A stretch of DNA of 64,000 bases from Streptomyces rubradiris. GTDB taxonomy: Bacteria; Actinomycetota; Actinomycetes; Streptomycetales; Streptomycetaceae. The notes under the pieces are model-generated. The model saw only the letters and a list, made by a program, of their open reading frames with translations. It had not been told where the DNA came from and made no database searches. The position numbers were made by a program, and so were the translations under genes. Where the stretch lies: the NCBI RefSeq assembly GCF_016860525.1, contig NZ_BNEA01000015.1, forward strand, positions 4,452,001-4,516,000, given 5' to 3'. This document shows positions 19,241 to 29,522 of the stretch, one piece after another (position 1 is the stretch's first letter; every line of letters begins with the position of its first letter).

Positions 19241-20035
19241 TCAGCCCACCGGCGCCAACGCGGCCCAGGCCACGGTGACTTCGCCCTGCCGCCAGCGGGC
19301 CGGGGTGTCCGTCACCGGCCAGTCGGCGGTCAGGTCCCGCACCGTGCGCATCCAGCGCTGACGGGCGCCGTAGGAGGCGTAGGGCGCGGCAGCGGCCCAG
19401 GCGCGGTCGAAGTCGCGCAGGAAGGCGTGTACCGGCTCGCCCGGGACATTGCGGTGGATCAGCGCCTTCGGCAGCCGCTCGGCGAGGTCGGAGGGGCGCT
19501 CCAGGGAGCCCAGCCGGGTGGCGAAGGTGACCGTGCGGGGGCCCTCGGGACCGAGCGCCACCCACACGTGCCGGCGGCCGATCTCGTCGCAGGTGCCCTC
19601 CACCAGCAGTCCGCCCGGGGCGAGCCGCGCGCACAGCTGCCGCCACACCGGCGCGACCTCGGCCTCGTCGTACTGGCGCAGTACGTTCGCGGCCCGGATC
19701 AGCGCGGGCCGTCCGGGCACCGGCACCTCGAAGCCGCCGTGCCGGAAGACCAGGCCCTCGCGCTCGTACGGCCGCGCCGCCGCGACCCGGACGGGATCGA
19801 TCTCCACGCCGACCACGCGGGTGCGGGGCGCCGCCGCGCGCAGCCGGGTCAGCAACTCCACGGCGGTCCAGGGCGCGGCGCCGTAGCCCAGGTCGACGGC
19901 CACGGGGTCGCTCGCGCGGCGCAGCGCGGCGCCGTGCGCGGCCGCGATCCAGCGGTCCATGCGGCGCAGCCGGTTGGGGTTGGTGGTCCCGCGCGTCACC
20001 GTGCCTACGGGTCGGGGCGCTGCGGGGGCTCTCAT
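19241..20035 (-). CDS. Class I SAM-dependent methyltransferase
   Basis: 264 residues from the ATG at 20035; a longer frame to 20176 crosses the promoter region. The Rossmann core has an atypical motif I, AVDLGYGAAPWTAVELL, followed by VVGVEIDPVRVAAA (motif II) and LAPGGLLVEGTCDE. This is a conserved actinobacterial family of unknown substrate. It is divergent from mshA. Confidence 0.75.
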   Translation of the reverse strand: MRAPAAPRPVGTVTRGTTNPNRLRRMDRWIAAAHGAALRRASDPVAVDLGYGAAPWTAVELLTRLRAAAPRTRVVGVEIDPVRVAAARPYEREGLVFRHGGFEVPVPGRPALIRAANVLRQYDEAEVAPVWRQLCARLAPGGLLVEGTCDEIGRRHVWVALGPEGPRTVTFATRLGSLERPSDLAERLPKALIHRNVPGEPVHAFLRDFDRAWAAAAPYASYGARQRWMRTVRDLTADWPVTDTPARWRQGEVTVAWAALAPVG

Positions 20036-20281
20036 GCGTACGAGGGTAAGGGGCCCGCGCTCCCGAAGGGGCGCGGGGAACCGCGCGACCGGCCGCGGCC
20101 CGCCTGCGGCCGGAATGCGACGCGAGTGCCGACGGCGTATCGAACGTACGATCGATAAAAGGTAATGATTAGGCAAAGCTGCTTGATCGGGAAATGGCAG
20201 GGCACCTGCCCGCTGTTGGAGTCCTGGGGAGGGCGCCGGTGGGCCCTCCTACGGCATGCCCGCATCAAGGAGGTCCGCCAC

Positions 20282-21616
20282 GTGAGCCAGTACGTCAGCA
20301 GGCTCGGGCGACGCTCCCCGTCGGCCTCCCGGCTCCGGCTGTACCGCAGACCCCGACGGGTCGCCATGCTCTCCGTGCACACCTCACCGCTCCACCAGCC
20401 CGGCACCGGCGACGCGGGCGGCATGAACGTCTACATCGTGGAGCTGGCCCAGCGGCTCGCCGAGATCGACATCGAGGTCGAGATCTTCACCCGGGCCACG
20501 ACCGGCGGCCTGCCCCCCGCCGTCGAGCTGGCCCCCGGCGTCCTCGTCCGGCACGTCGACGCGGGCCCCTACGAGGGCCTGGCCAAGGAGGACCTGCCGG
20601 CCCAGCTGTGCGCCTTCACCCACGGCGTGATGCAGGCGTGGGCCGGTCACCGCCCCGGCCACTACGACCTCGTCCACTCCCACTACTGGCTCTCCGGGCA
20701 CGTCGGCTGGCTCGCCGCCCAACGCTGGGGCGTGCCCCTGGTGCACGCCATGCACACCATGGCCAAGGTCAAGAACGCCAACCTGGCCGAGGGCGACACC
20801 CCCGAGCCCGCCGCCCGCGTGATCGGCGAGACCCAGATCGTGGGCGCCGCCGACCGGCTCATAGCCAACACCGACGAGGAGGCCGACGAACTGGTCCGGC
20901 ACTACGCGGCCGACCCGGCGAAGGTCGCCGTGGTCCACCCCGGCGTCAACCTCGGCCGCTTCCGCGTCGCCGACGGCCGCGCCGCCGCCCGCGCCCGCCT
21001 CGGACTGCCCCAGGACGCCCTGATCCCGCTCTTCGCGGGCCGCATACAGCCGCTGAAGGCACCGGACGTGCTGCTGCGTGCCGCGGCCGTGCTGCTGGAG
21101 CACCGCCCCGAGCTGCGCTCCCGGCTGGTCGTCCCGGTCGTCGGCGGCCCCAGCGGCAGCGGGCTCGCCAAACCCGAGGGGCTGCAGAAGCTCGCGGCCC
21201 GGCTGGGCATCGCGGACGTGGTGCGGTTCCGGCCGCCGGTCGGGCAGGAGCAGCTGGCCGACTGGTTCCGGGCCGCGTCCGTGCTGGTCATGCCGTCGCA
21301 CAGCGAGTCCTTCGGGCTGGTCGCCATCGAGGCGCAGGCCGCCGGCACCCCGGTGCTCGCGGCCGCGGTCGGCGGTCTGCCGGTGGCCGTGCGCGACGGT
21401 GAGACCGGCTTCCTCGTCCAGGGCCACGATCCGGCCGACTACGCGCGGGTGCTGGGCCGCTTCGCCGACCACCCCGACCTCACCGAGCGCATGGGCCGGG
21501 CCGCCGCCCGGCACGCCCAGTCCTTCGGCTGGGACACGGCCGCCGCCGCCACCGCCGACGTCTACACGGCGGCGACCCAGTCGCACCGCCGTCGCGTACG
21601 CTCCCACCATGGCTGA
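20282..21616 (+). CDS. mshA: D-inositol-3-phosphate glycosyltransferase MshA
   Basis: 444 residues from GTG 20282, preceded by AAGGAGG; codons upstream to 20165 lack support. A GT-B, GT4-family enzyme: [19 protein letters not shown] binds the inositol phosphate and UDP-GlcNAc, and the C-terminal half has the E-x7-E region [15 protein letters not shown]. It makes GlcNAc-inositol-phosphate, the first committed step of mycothiol synthesis in the cytoplasm. Its stop overlaps the next ATG by 8 bp. Confidence 0.95.
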   Translation: MSQYVSRLGRRSPSASRLRLYRRPRRVAMLSVHTSPLHQPGTGDAGGMNVYIVELAQRLAEIDIEVEIFTRATTGGLPPAVELAPGVLVRHVDAGPYEGLAKEDLPAQLCAFTHGVMQAWAGHRPGHYDLVHSHYWLSGHVGWLAAQRWGVPLVHAMHTMAKVKNANLAEGDTPEPAARVIGETQIVGAADRLIANTDEEADELVRHYAADPAKVAVVHPGVNLGRFRVADGRAAARARLGLPQDALIPLFAGRIQPLKAPDVLLRAAAVLLEHRPELRSRLVVPVVGGPSGSGLAKPEGLQKLAARLGIADVVRFRPPVGQEQLADWFRAASVLVMPSHSESFGLVAIEAQAAGTPVLAAAVGGLPVAVRDGETGFLVQGHDPADYARVLGRFADHPDLTERMGRAAARHAQSFGWDTAAAATADVYTAATQSHRRRVRSHHG

Positions 21617-22109
21617 TGTCGAGAAGGCCGGGCAGGTCCTGGAGGGCGTCTTCAAGGACGCGGAGCTGGAGTGGGAGAGCCCCGGGCCCGGGAACTACGT
21701 CGTCCGGCTCCCCGGCACCCGCAAGCTGTCCACGACCGTCTCCTTCCTCGTCGGCCGCCACTCCCTGTCGCTGAACGCCTTCGTCATCCGCCACCCCGAC
21801 GAGAACGAGCCCGGCGTCCACCGCTGGCTGCTGGAGCGCAACCTCAAGCTCTACGGCGTGAGTTACGCCGTCGACCGCCTCGGCGACATCTATGTCACCG
21901 CCCGCCTCCCGCTCGCCTCCGTCACCCCGGACGAGGTCGACCGCCTCCTCGGCCAGGTCCTGGAAGCGGCCGACGGCGCCTTCAACACCCTGCTGGAGCT
22001 GGGCTTCGCCTCCTCGATCCGCAAGGAGTACGCCTGGCGGGTGTCCCGTGGCGAGTCCACCAGGAACCTGGCGGCGTTCGCCCACCTGATCGAACGCCCG
22101 GAGGACTGA
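21609..22109 (+). CDS. YbjN domain-containing protein
   Basis: 166 residues from the ATG at 21609, overlapping mshA by 8 bp, so the two are co-translated. It has a YbjN/type III secretion chaperone-like alpha/beta fold: [20 protein letters not shown], then [20 protein letters not shown]. The gene accompanies mshA in many actinomycetes; its role, perhaps a chaperone, is unknown. Confidence 0.85.
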   Translation: MADVEKAGQVLEGVFKDAELEWESPGPGNYVVRLPGTRKLSTTVSFLVGRHSLSLNAFVIRHPDENEPGVHRWLLERNLKLYGVSYAVDRLGDIYVTARLPLASVTPDEVDRLLGQVLEAADGAFNTLLELGFASSIRKEYAWRVSRGESTRNLAAFAHLIERPED

Positions 22110-22126
22110 CGGGGCGGCCCGGGGGC

Positions 22127-22750
22127 TCAGGACGGGTCGGGCGTGGGGGTCGGGGTCGCGCCGCCGTGGTCGAGTTCGTCGGCGAACGCCCGTAGCGCGT
22201 CGGCCAGTTCCTTCTTGGTCGGCAGCTGATCGACCTTCTTGTCCAGCTCCGTGATGCGCCGGTTCAGCTCCTCCAGGCTCGCCGTCCCGGTGGGCTCGTC
22301 CGTGGGGCCGGGGTCGTCCGGGCCCGGTTCGGAACCGCCGACGGCACCCGTGTCGCCGCTGCCCCCGCCGACGGTACTGCCGGAGCCGGTGACGGTTCCG
22401 TCCTCGGGGATGCCGCCGGACGTGCTCCCACCGTCGGACGTTCCGCCGTAGAACAGGCCGCCGTCGGTCGAGGTACCCCCGGTGGCCGTGCCGTCGGACG
22501 TACCGCCGGAGGACGTGACGCCGACGGACGTGCCCCCGGTGTCCCCGTCCGGCGGAACGGTGGCCGCGACACCGCGCCCCTGGCGGGGGGTCTCGTCCGA
22601 AGGGGCCGCGAGCGCCACGCCGACGCCGAGGGTGACCAGGGCCGCGGCACCCGCGACGGCGAGCGGCACGCGTCTGAGCCGCAACGCGCGGGCGGAGGCC
22701 GGGGATTCGCCGGAGGTCTGTGTGTCCTGTGCTTCTGGTGTGTCAGTCAT
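22127..22750 (-). CDS. Single-pass hypothetical protein with Gly/Ser/Thr-rich region
   Basis: 207 residues. A transmembrane helix or uncleaved signal lies at about 29-49 (VPLAVAGAAALVTLGVGVAL). About 110 residues of low-complexity Gly/Ser/Thr/Asp follow, then a short coiled coil (SLEELNRRITELDKKVDQL) and the tail PTPTPDPS. Probably anchored, with a disordered outer stalk. No family is recognised. It is convergent with the YbjN gene. Confidence 0.65.
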   Translation of the reverse strand: MTDTPEAQDTQTSGESPASARALRLRRVPLAVAGAAALVTLGVGVALAAPSDETPRQGRGVAATVPPDGDTGGTSVGVTSSGGTSDGTATGGTSTDGGLFYGGTSDGGSTSGGIPEDGTVTGSGSTVGGGSGDTGAVGGSEPGPDDPGPTDEPTGTASLEELNRRITELDKKVDQLPTKKELADALRAFADELDHGGATPTPTPDPS

Positions 22751-22829
22751 GCGGGGAGGCTAACCAGCGCTGATCGGCGGACGGGAGGCTTCCGCCGAAC
22801 CCTCGCACACCGCCGCACGTCCCCGCGGA

Positions 22830-23630
22830 TCAGCGGGCGCTGTTCCGGTAGCGCCCCGGGGTGACGCCGACCAACTTCCGGAAGTGCCGGGTGAGATGGG
22901 CCTGGTCGTAGAACCCGGTGGCCGACGCGACCTCGCCCGGCGGCACCCCGTCGAGCAGCAGCCGCCGGGCCCGTCCGACCCGCAGGGACATCAGGTACTG
23001 GTGCGGCGCGATGCCGTACGCACCGCTGAACGCCCGTACCAGATGGGCCGGATGGGCGTGCAGCGCCCGCGCGGCCTCCTCCAGGGAGAGACCGGGGACG
23101 ACCCGGGCGTCCAGCAACTCCCGCAGCCGGCGCGCGAGTACCGGGTCACGGAACCGGCGCGGCGCTCCGGCGCGCGGCCGCAGATGGTGCCGCAGCCGCT
23201 CCGCGACCAGCGTCAGCCTGCTCTCCGCCTCCAGTTCGTCACCGGGCCGGGCGAGGGCGGAGTGCAGCCGGGCGACCCGTACCCGGAGCGCGGGGTCGCG
23301 CAGGTCGGGGGAGTCCACGGCCGGACCGATCAGCTCCTCCCCGAGCCGGCCGGCGTCGAGGTACACGACCCGCTTGCGGAAACCCCCCGGTGTGGCGGGG
23401 GAGCCGTTGTGCGGCACGTGCGGCGGCAGCAGCGTCACGGTGTCGTGCGGGGTGCCGTGCTCGTGCCGGTCGAGGTCGTACCGTACGGCCCCGTCGTCCA
23501 CGATCAGCAGCGTCCAGGCGTCGTGGACGTGCATCGGGTAGGCGTACTCGGTGAAGCGGGCGTGGAAGACCTCGGTGACGCCCGGCACCACGGGGCGCCA
23601 CGCGGTGACGAGTTCCTGCCCGGCGGCCAT
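22830..23630 (-). CDS. AraC family regulator with N-terminal cupin
   Basis: 266 residues from the ATG at 23630. The N-terminal cupin (MHVHDAWTLLIVDDGAVRYDL, LLPPHVPHNG) would bind a small ligand. The C-terminal double HTH ends with GFYDQAHLTRHFRKLVGVTPGRYR, the AraC signature. It is divergent from the DUF2000 gene with 49 bp between the starts. Regulators of this type are often paired with the neighbour they control. Confidence 0.88.
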   Translation of the reverse strand: MAAGQELVTAWRPVVPGVTEVFHARFTEYAYPMHVHDAWTLLIVDDGAVRYDLDRHEHGTPHDTVTLLPPHVPHNGSPATPGGFRKRVVYLDAGRLGEELIGPAVDSPDLRDPALRVRVARLHSALARPGDELEAESRLTLVAERLRHHLRPRAGAPRRFRDPVLARRLRELLDARVVPGLSLEEAARALHAHPAHLVRAFSGAYGIAPHQYLMSLRVGRARRLLLDGVPPGEVASATGFYDQAHLTRHFRKLVGVTPGRYRNSAR

Positions 23631-23679
23631 GCAAAAAACGTACAAGACCCGGCTACGCTGCGGAGGCGAGTCTCGGTCC

Positions 23680-24105
23680 ATGAACACCGAACCCATCCGC
23701 TTCGACACGAAGATCGCCGTGCTGCTGCGCGAGGACCTGGAGCCCTGGCAGCGCCTGAACGTCACCGCCTTCCTGGTCAGCGGCCTGGGCACCGCGTCGC
23801 CCGAGGTGATCGGGGAGCCCTACGAGGACGCGGACGCCGTGCCGTACCTGCCGATGTTCCGCCAGCCCGTGCTGGTCTTCGAGGGCGCGAAGGAGACCCT
23901 GAAGGCGGCCCACGGCAGGGCGCTGAGCCGCGCCCTGCCGCGCGCGGTCTTCACCTCGGACCTGTTCGCCACGGGCAACGACCGCGACAACCGCGCGGCG
24001 GTCCGGGCCGTCCCGACGGACGACCTGGACCTGGTGGGACTGGCGGTGTACGGCCCGAAGAACGCCGTGGACAAGGTCCTGAAGGGCGCGCGGATGCACC
24101 CGTGA
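23680..24105 (+). CDS. DUF2000 family protein
   Basis: 141 residues from ATG 23680. The sequence (FDTKIAVLLREDLEPWQRLNVTAFL, then PVLVFEGAKETLKAAHGRAL) matches DUF2000 (Atu4866-like), a small alpha/beta protein family of unknown biochemical role. It is transcribed divergently from the AraC-type regulator, so it is the probable target. Confidence 0.8.
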   Translation: MNTEPIRFDTKIAVLLREDLEPWQRLNVTAFLVSGLGTASPEVIGEPYEDADAVPYLPMFRQPVLVFEGAKETLKAAHGRALSRALPRAVFTSDLFATGNDRDNRAAVRAVPTDDLDLVGLAVYGPKNAVDKVLKGARMHP

Positions 24106-24152
24106 GGTGCCCCGGCCGAGTGATGCGTGGACGCACGCACCCGTGAGCGTGC

Positions 24153-24626
24153 TCAGCCGAACATGCCGGGCACGTAGTCGCCGGCGGGCTGCTGGACGAT
24201 GACGTTCGCGCGGTTGTAGGCGTTGATCAGGGCGATGAGCGCGACCAGGGCGCCGAGCTGCTCCTCGTCGTAGTGCCGGGCGGCGTTCGCCCACACCTCG
24301 TCCGGGACCCCGCCGGAGCCGTCGGCGATCCGGGTGCCCTGCTCGGCCAGCTCCAGCGCGGCCCGCTCGGCCTCGGTGAAGACGGTGGCCTCCCGCCAGA
24401 CCGCGACCAGGTGCAGCCGGGTGGCGTTCTCCCCGGCCGCCGCCGCGTCCTTGGTGTGCATGTCGGTGCAGAACCCGCAGCCGTTGATCTGGCTGGCGCG
24501 GATCTTCACCAGCTCCTGCGTGGCGGCCGGCAGCGAGGACTCCGCGAGCGCCTGCCCGGCGGCGTTGAAGTGCCGGATGACCTTGCCGATGACCGGGTTG
24601 GCGAAGAGGTTGAGGCGAGCGTCCAT
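24153..24626 (-). CDS. Carboxymuconolactone decarboxylase / AhpD-like protein
   Basis: 157 residues from the ATG at 24626, which follows an AGGAGG site. It has the CMD fold with the AhpD-type redox motif CGFCTDMH (C-x2-C-x3-H). Such proteins are alkylhydroperoxidases or lactone decarboxylases; the CxxC motif favours a peroxidase-type activity. The 200 bp upstream to the MFS gene show no feature. Confidence 0.85.
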   Translation of the reverse strand: MDARLNLFANPVIGKVIRHFNAAGQALAESSLPAATQELVKIRASQINGCGFCTDMHTKDAAAAGENATRLHLVAVWREATVFTEAERAALELAEQGTRIADGSGGVPDEVWANAARHYDEEQLGALVALIALINAYNRANVIVQQPAGDYVPGMFG

Positions 24627-24825
24627 GGTGTCCTCCTGGTGGGTAGTGGCTGCTTCCACCTCACTGACGGACGCGGGGGCGGGGATGTGACATGGGTGGG
24701 TGTGACGTGGGTCTCATGGGAGGCCGGGCGGGTCCGAGCGGGTACGGGCACCGGCCGTGAAGCGGGGGTGGGTCCGGGCGGTACGACCATCCGCCCCACC
24801 CCTCGCAGGCGGAGGCCGGGGCGGC

Positions 24826-26103
24826 TCAGGCGGCAGGCACTTCAGTCCCCGCACCCGCTCCCGCCCCCTTGTCGGCCGGTGCCGGAGCCGCAGCGCCGGC
24901 GGGCTCCTCCGGCGGCAGCCGGCGCATCAGCACGCCGTACCCCAGACCGGCAGCCGTCCCCACCACCGCGCACAGGCCCCACAGCCAGCCCGCGCCGAGC
25001 CGGTCGATGACCGCGCCCGACATCAGCGGGGCGACCAGCGCGGCGAGGGACCAGGACAGGGTGTACACGCCCTGGTAGCGCCCCCGGCCGTGCACCGGTG
25101 AGAGCCGGACCACGAGGCCGGTCTGGGTCGGGGCGTTGACGATCTCGGCCAGGGTCCACACGCAGACGGTCAGCATGAAGACACCGACCGACCCGGCGAA
25201 GCCGGTCAGCCCGAAGCCGTACCCGGCGAGGACCGAGGAGACGACGAGCAGGGTGCGCGGGTCGCGGTGCTCGATGAACCGGGTGACGGGGATCTGGAGG
25301 GCGACGATCAGGATGCCGTTGACGGCGATGGCCAGGCCGTAGTCGGCGGGGGAGAACCCGGCCCGCCCCATGGCCACGGGAAGCCCGACCGAGCCCTGCT
25401 GGAAGACGAGGGCGACGAGGAAGGACAGCCCGACGACGGCCATGTACCGCCCGTCGCGCAGCACCGTGCCGAGGCCGACCTCCGCCCCCGCCTGCCGGGC
25501 CGTGGGCGCGGGCCGCGACTCGGGGACCTTCGCGAAGACGACGATCGCGCAGGCCAGGGTCATCCCGGCCTCGATCAGGAACCCGGCGAGATAGCTGAAC
25601 TCGGCGATGAACCCGGCCGCCATGGAGGAGACGGCGAACCCGAGGTTGATCGCCCAGTAGTTGAGGGAGAACGCGCGCACCCGGTCCTCGGGGCGCACGA
25701 TGTCGGCCATCATCGCCTGCACGGCGGGCCGGGAGGCGTTGGAGGCCATGCCGACGAGGAAGGCGACAGCGGCGATGGCCACCGGGTCGGTCATGAATCC
25801 GAGCAGCGCGACGGAGGCGGCGGTGGCGCTCTGCGCGATCAGCAGCGTGGGCCGCCGGCCGAGCCGGTCCGCCATCACGCCGCCGGCCAGCGAGGAGACG
25901 ACCCCGCCGAGCCCGTGCAGGGAGGCGACGAGACCGGCGTACGAGGCGGAGTAGCCGCGGTCGAGGGTGAGGTAGAGCGCCATGAAGGTGGCGACGAAGG
26001 CGCCGAGCCGGTTGACGAGCGTACTCGTCCACAGCCACCAGAACTCGCGCGGCAGCCCGGAGACGGACTCCCGGACGGCACGTCTGACACGGGCTGGTGA
26101 CAT
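24826..26103 (-). CDS. MFS transporter (multidrug-type exporter)
   Basis: 425 residues with 12 predicted transmembrane helices. The loop 2-3 signature is [15 protein letters not shown], and motif-like repeats occur in the second half. The C-terminal 30 residues are a Pro/Ala/Gly-rich cytoplasmic tail. It resembles drug/H+ antiporters of the MdtG/YfmO type; the substrate cannot be assigned. The gene is divergent from gpmA. Confidence 0.85.
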   Translation of the reverse strand: MSPARVRRAVRESVSGLPREFWWLWTSTLVNRLGAFVATFMALYLTLDRGYSASYAGLVASLHGLGGVVSSLAGGVMADRLGRRPTLLIAQSATAASVALLGFMTDPVAIAAVAFLVGMASNASRPAVQAMMADIVRPEDRVRAFSLNYWAINLGFAVSSMAAGFIAEFSYLAGFLIEAGMTLACAIVVFAKVPESRPAPTARQAGAEVGLGTVLRDGRYMAVVGLSFLVALVFQQGSVGLPVAMGRAGFSPADYGLAIAVNGILIVALQIPVTRFIEHRDPRTLLVVSSVLAGYGFGLTGFAGSVGVFMLTVCVWTLAEIVNAPTQTGLVVRLSPVHGRGRYQGVYTLSWSLAALVAPLMSGAVIDRLGAGWLWGLCAVVGTAAGLGYGVLMRRLPPEEPAGAAAPAPADKGAGAGAGTEVPAA

Positions 26104-26273
26104 CGAGGTTCTCCCACGGCGGTAAGCGGCTCAACCGGAGAGGACACCTTACAAATGTGCCGCCGAGCCCCGCCACTCATTTAGCGGAGCATGCCAATCA
26201 AGCGGGGTCGCCGATGCCCGTCCGGCGCCCGTCCGCGTCTCATCCCGTATTTTCCTTAGGTAGGCTCAGGACC

Positions 26274-27035
26274 ATGGCCGACGCACCGTACAAGCTGATC
26301 CTCCTCCGCCACGGCGAGAGCGAGTGGAACGCGAAGAACCTGTTCACCGGCTGGGTGGACGTGAACCTGAACGAGAAGGGCGAGAAGGAGGCAGTCCGCG
26401 GCGGCGAGCTTCTGAAGGACGCCGGTCTCCTGCCCGACGTGGTCCACACGTCCCTCCAGAAGCGCGCGATCCGCACGGCCCAGCTGGCGCTGGAGGCCGC
26501 GGACCGCCACTGGATCCCGGTCCACCGCTCCTGGCGCCTGAACGAGCGCCACTACGGCGCCCTGCAGGGCAAGGACAAGGCGGCGACGCTCGCCGAGTTC
26601 GGCGAGGAGCAGTTCATGCTCTGGCGCCGCTCCTACGACACCCCGCCCCCGCCGCTGTCGGACGACTCCGAGTTCTCCCAGGCCCACGACGCGCGCTACG
26701 CGACGATCCCGCCGGAGCTGCGCCCGCGCACGGAGTGCCTGAAGGACGTCGTCATCCGGATGCTCCCCTACTGGTACGACGCCATCGTCCCCGACCTCCT
26801 GACCGGCCGCACGGTCCTGGTCGCCGCCCACGGCAACAGCCTGCGCGCCCTGGTCAAGCACCTGGACGGCATCTCCGACGCCGACATCGCGGGCCTGAAC
26901 ATCCCGACGGGCATCCCCCTGGTCTACGACCTGGACACCGACTTCAAGCCGGTCACCCCCGGCGGCAAGTACCTGGACCCCGAGGCAGCGGCAGCAGCCA
27001 TCGAGGCGGTCAAGAACCAGGGCAAGAAGAAGTAA
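26274..27035 (+). CDS. gpmA: 2,3-bisphosphoglycerate-dependent phosphoglycerate mutase
   Basis: 253 residues from the ATG at 26274. The catalytic His is in [10 protein letters not shown] (H13), the second His in VAAHGNS, and [12 protein letters not shown] is intact. The enzyme interconverts 3- and 2-phosphoglycerate in glycolysis and gluconeogenesis. The last 19 bases of the coding sequence, including the stop, recur exactly at 34443-34461; together with nearby integrases this marks the 3' end of gpmA as an integration site that leaves the protein complete. Confidence 0.96.
   Translation: MADAPYKLILLRHGESEWNAKNLFTGWVDVNLNEKGEKEAVRGGELLKDAGLLPDVVHTSLQKRAIRTAQLALEAADRHWIPVHRSWRLNERHYGALQGKDKAATLAEFGEEQFMLWRRSYDTPPPPLSDDSEFSQAHDARYATIPPELRPRTECLKDVVIRMLPYWYDAIVPDLLTGRTVLVAAHGNSLRALVKHLDGISDADIAGLNIPTGIPLVYDLDTDFKPVTPGGKYLDPEAAAAAIEAVKNQGKKK
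27017..27035 (+). repeat. att-like 19-bp repeat, copy 1 (end of gpmA)
   Basis: ccagggcaagaagaagtaa ends exactly at the gpmA stop. The same 19 bases occur at 34443-34461. Identity stops abruptly on both sides, as expected of an attachment-site core. An integrase pseudogene lies 640 bp to the right, reading towards this site. Confidence 0.7.
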
Positions 27036-27047
27036 CACCACACCATC

Positions 27048-27087
27048 AAGCCCCCGACCTGCGAAAATCCTCGCGGGGCGGGGGCTT
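27048..27087 (+). terminator. gpmA terminator
   Basis: A 9-bp perfect stem (aagcccccg / cgggggctt) with extra pairing inside the loop begins 12 bp after the gpmA stop. The second att-like copy at 34443 is followed by a similar but diverged hairpin. Confidence 0.75.
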
Positions 27088-27098
27088 CTTGGTGGGGC

Positions 27099-27136
27099 TG
27101 GGCCGCCCCTGGGCCGTCAGGCTTGAGTGGGCCGAC
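27099..27136 (+). repeat. TGGGCCGTC direct repeats beside att copy 1
   Basis: TGGGCCGCC (27099) and TGGGCCGTC (27110) stand 11 bp apart, with a third, TGGGCCGAC, at 27128. The same 11-bp-spaced pair occurs at 30419-30438 and 34316-34335, each next to an attachment site and a tyrosine recombinase remnant. They look like arm-type integrase or excisionase sites. Confidence 0.5.
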
Positions 27137-27302
27137 GCGTCAGGCGCGTGTGCAAGCGGAACGCGATGAGGAAGCCGACGAGCACAGCAGCTTTCTGTGG
27201 AACGTCGAGCCAGATGGGCAGCATCGCGATCACGCTGCCGATCAAGGGCATCGGCAGCGGATAGGCGGAGATGTGGATGGTGAGCCCCGGGCGTGCGAGC
27301 AT
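27117..27302 (-). CDS. Small membrane protein (61 aa)
   Basis: From the ATG at 27302 with GGAGG six bases upstream. Two hydrophobic stretches are present (YPLPMPLIGSVIAMLPIWL and KAAVLVGFLIAFRL), and the end is basic. It lies at the left edge of the island, between the gpmA terminator and the integrase remnant, and its 3' end overlaps the TGGGCCGTC repeats. No family is recognised. Confidence 0.5.
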   Translation of the reverse strand: MLARPGLTIHISAYPLPMPLIGSVIAMLPIWLDVPQKAAVLVGFLIAFRLHTRLTRRPTQA

Positions 27303-27345
27303 GGGTGTCCTCCAGGTGTTGGTACGCGCTACCTGCATTGGAGAC

Positions 27346-27373
27346 AGGGCCGCTCCTGCCGGGGAGCGGCCCT
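27346..27373. terminator. Stem-loop in island left arm
   Basis: An 11-bp perfect stem (agggccgctcc / ggagcggccct) with a 6-nt loop. The remainder of the 27303-27671 gap is AT-rich and shows no gene or other clear feature. Confidence 0.45.
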
Positions 27374-27671
27374 ACATTTCGGAATGACTTTATTTGGCTT
27401 TATCTGCCGTCCGCAAATCTCCAGGTTGGGCCTAGTGATGTTGGGTAGTTGACTTAGCTTGGGATGACTGGCTGGCGTAGTGCCGAGGCTTCGTGGAGCG
27501 CTCTCGATCTTGCTGGTGTGGCGCATGCACACAGGTGGGGGGTGTGCCAGTAGGTCGGTCGCGAAAGTTCGCCGCCTGATTTCATTTGTCACCCAAATGC
27601 CGCGACGCAAAACCCGAGCGCAGCATTTGGTCGCGCATTTGAAATGCTGGCGATGTGCAATTTTGCAGTCA

Positions 27672-28617
27672 TCAAATGCATGTCGGATCTGCGAGATTGC
27701 AATTTTGCTGCGCGTTGAAGAATTGGGTCACGGCATTTCGTGTGCGTTCCTGGCTCGACGGCATGAGATGCGCGTACACGCGGAGGGTCAGGCCCGGATC
27801 CGAGTGGCCGAGGTACTCGGCCAGGGCCTTGATGTTCTCCCTGGCGTCCAGGAGCACCGAAGCGTAGAAGTGGCGGAGGGCGCGCATGCCGTTCTCCCGG
27901 GACTCGGCGTACGACCCGCCCGGCTTCCGCTCGGGGATCACGCCAGCCGAGGCAAGGGCCCGCTTCCACACCTCCTCGTTGAGCGACGTGCGCCAGACGT
28001 GCCCGCCGCGCAGCCCGGTGAAGATCAGCCGCTTGGTCACTGGAGGCCCGTCCGCCACCTTCCACGGCAAGGTGATCTCGACCGGCGGGAACCGCTTCAT
28101 GTGGGCGCGGAGGGCGTCAGCGACCGGGCCGGGGAGCGGTACGTCCCGGAGCTTGCCGCCCTTCGGCGGGGCGAAGACCGGCTTGCTGCGGCTCAGCTTG
28201 AGCTGCTGGACCATGTGGAGGGTGTCCGACTCGAAGTCGATCGCGTCGACAGCCATGCCCAGGATCTCGCCTTAGCCCGCAGCCGCCGCCCAGGTCGACC
28301 ATGGCTTGGTAGCGCTCGGGCATGCCGGCCCGGACGGCGAAGACCCGTTCCGGCGTCCAGGGCACGACGCGCTTGTTGTTTACAGTCGGTGGACGGACGG
28401 AGCGAGCGGCGCACGGGTTCCGGGCAAGGTGCCCGTCGTCCACGGCCGCGCTCAGGGCGGCACGCACGTTGGAGTAGATGGTCCGGGCATACGAGCCACG
28501 GACGCCGTTCTCCTGGAGCTGCCGCACCCAATCGCGGATGTGAGCGGGCTGGAAGGAGCCGAGCGGTCGCGACCCCAGGTAGGGGTAGGCGTGCAACCGG
28601 AGCTGCGACTCCATCTA
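27672..28617 (-). pseudogene. Tyrosine recombinase (integrase) 1: truncated and frameshifted
   Basis: Two frames together encode a phage-type integrase. The upstream part (28117-28614) holds the core-binding domain (LRLHAYPYLGSRPLGSFQP, VDLGGGCGLR). The downstream part (27672-28256) holds the catalytic domain (ALRHFYASVLL, LGHSDPGLTLRVYAHLM). The frame breaks near 28265-28280, where GLR should run into xGEILGM; a few bases (probably 5) are missing. The N-terminal 60-70 residues are absent because the gene stops at the IS left end (28618). Its C-terminus points to the gpmA att copy. Confidence 0.8.
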
Positions 28618-29516
28618 ACAACGGCTAACGCAATGAGCCCAGTTGGCGGTGGGCGATCAGGCAGCAGGCGAGTTTGAGGAACGCTTCGTGGATGTCGGTC
28701 CGGTGTTCCCATCGGATCTGCAGGCGCCGGAAGCCGTGCAACCACGCGAAGTTTCTTTCGATCACCAAGCGGTAGGCACCCAGGCCGGTGCCGTGTCGTG
28801 TCCCGCGGCGGGCGATGGCCGGCACGATGCCGCGGGCGCGGACCTGGTCGCGATAGATGTCGTGGTCGTAGCCGCGGTCCGCGAAGAGCGAGTCGGGTCT
28901 GCGGCGCGGACGGCCGACCCGGCCACGGACCGGCGGGATTGCATCGAGCAGGGGCAGGAGCTGGGTGACGTCGTTGCGGTTGCCGCCGGTCAGCAGGACC
29001 GCGAGCGGGGTGCCGTACCCGTCGGTGATCGAATGGTGTTTCGAGCCTGTCCGGCCTCGGTCGACCGGCGAGGGGCCCGTGCGGCTCCCCCTTTTAGCGC
29101 TCTGACGTGGGAGGAGTCGACCGCGCAGCGGGACCAGTCCAGCCGCGAGGCTGCGTTCAGTTCGGCCAGCAGGACCTCGTGGAGCCGTTGCCACACGCCG
29201 GCCTCGTTCCAGTCCCGAAGGCGACGCCAGCAGGTCATCCCCGAGCCACATCCCAGCTCCTTCGGGAGGTACTCCCACTGGATCCCGGTGTGCAGCACGT
29301 AGAGGATCCCGCACAGCACCTCCCGGTCCGGTAAGGCCTTGCGGCCCGGGTACCGGAAGCGCCGTTCGCGCTGCGGCAGCAGCGGCTCCAGGCGATCCCA
29401 CAGCTCATCCGACACGATCCACGGCGACGTCCCCACACCAAGCCGAACGCTCAACTCGCACCCCGGACACGGCCACCAGCGCCAGACCACCTCATTCTCA
29501 TTGTGTTAGGCGTTGT
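28618..29516 (-). mobile_element. IS5-family insertion sequence
   Basis: About 900 bp, bounded by 20-bp inverted repeats that match at 18 positions (28618-28637 and 29497-29516). The single transposase gene fills the element on the minus strand. No target duplication is visible (CTA on the left, AAG on the right). The rest of integrase 1 is missing beyond the right end, so an adjacent deletion probably followed insertion. Confidence 0.85.
28625..29490 (-). CDS. IS5-family transposase in two overlapping frames
   Basis: Frame 1 (GTG 29490 to 28990) covers the N-terminal domain and the first catalytic Asp (CAVDSSHVRALKGG). Frame -1 continues from about 29095 to 28625 with TGPSPVDRGRTGSKHH, the second Asp (LFADRGYDHD) and the Glu (VIERNFAWLHGF). 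The frames meet at CTAAAAGGGGGA (complement of 29087-29098), a homopolymer run where a -1 slip joins ALK to RGSRTGPSP. All DDE residues survive, so the enzyme may be made by programmed frameshifting, known for several IS5/IS427-group elements. A plain frameshift mutation is the alternative. Confidence 0.75.
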
Positions 29517-29522
29517 AAGTGG

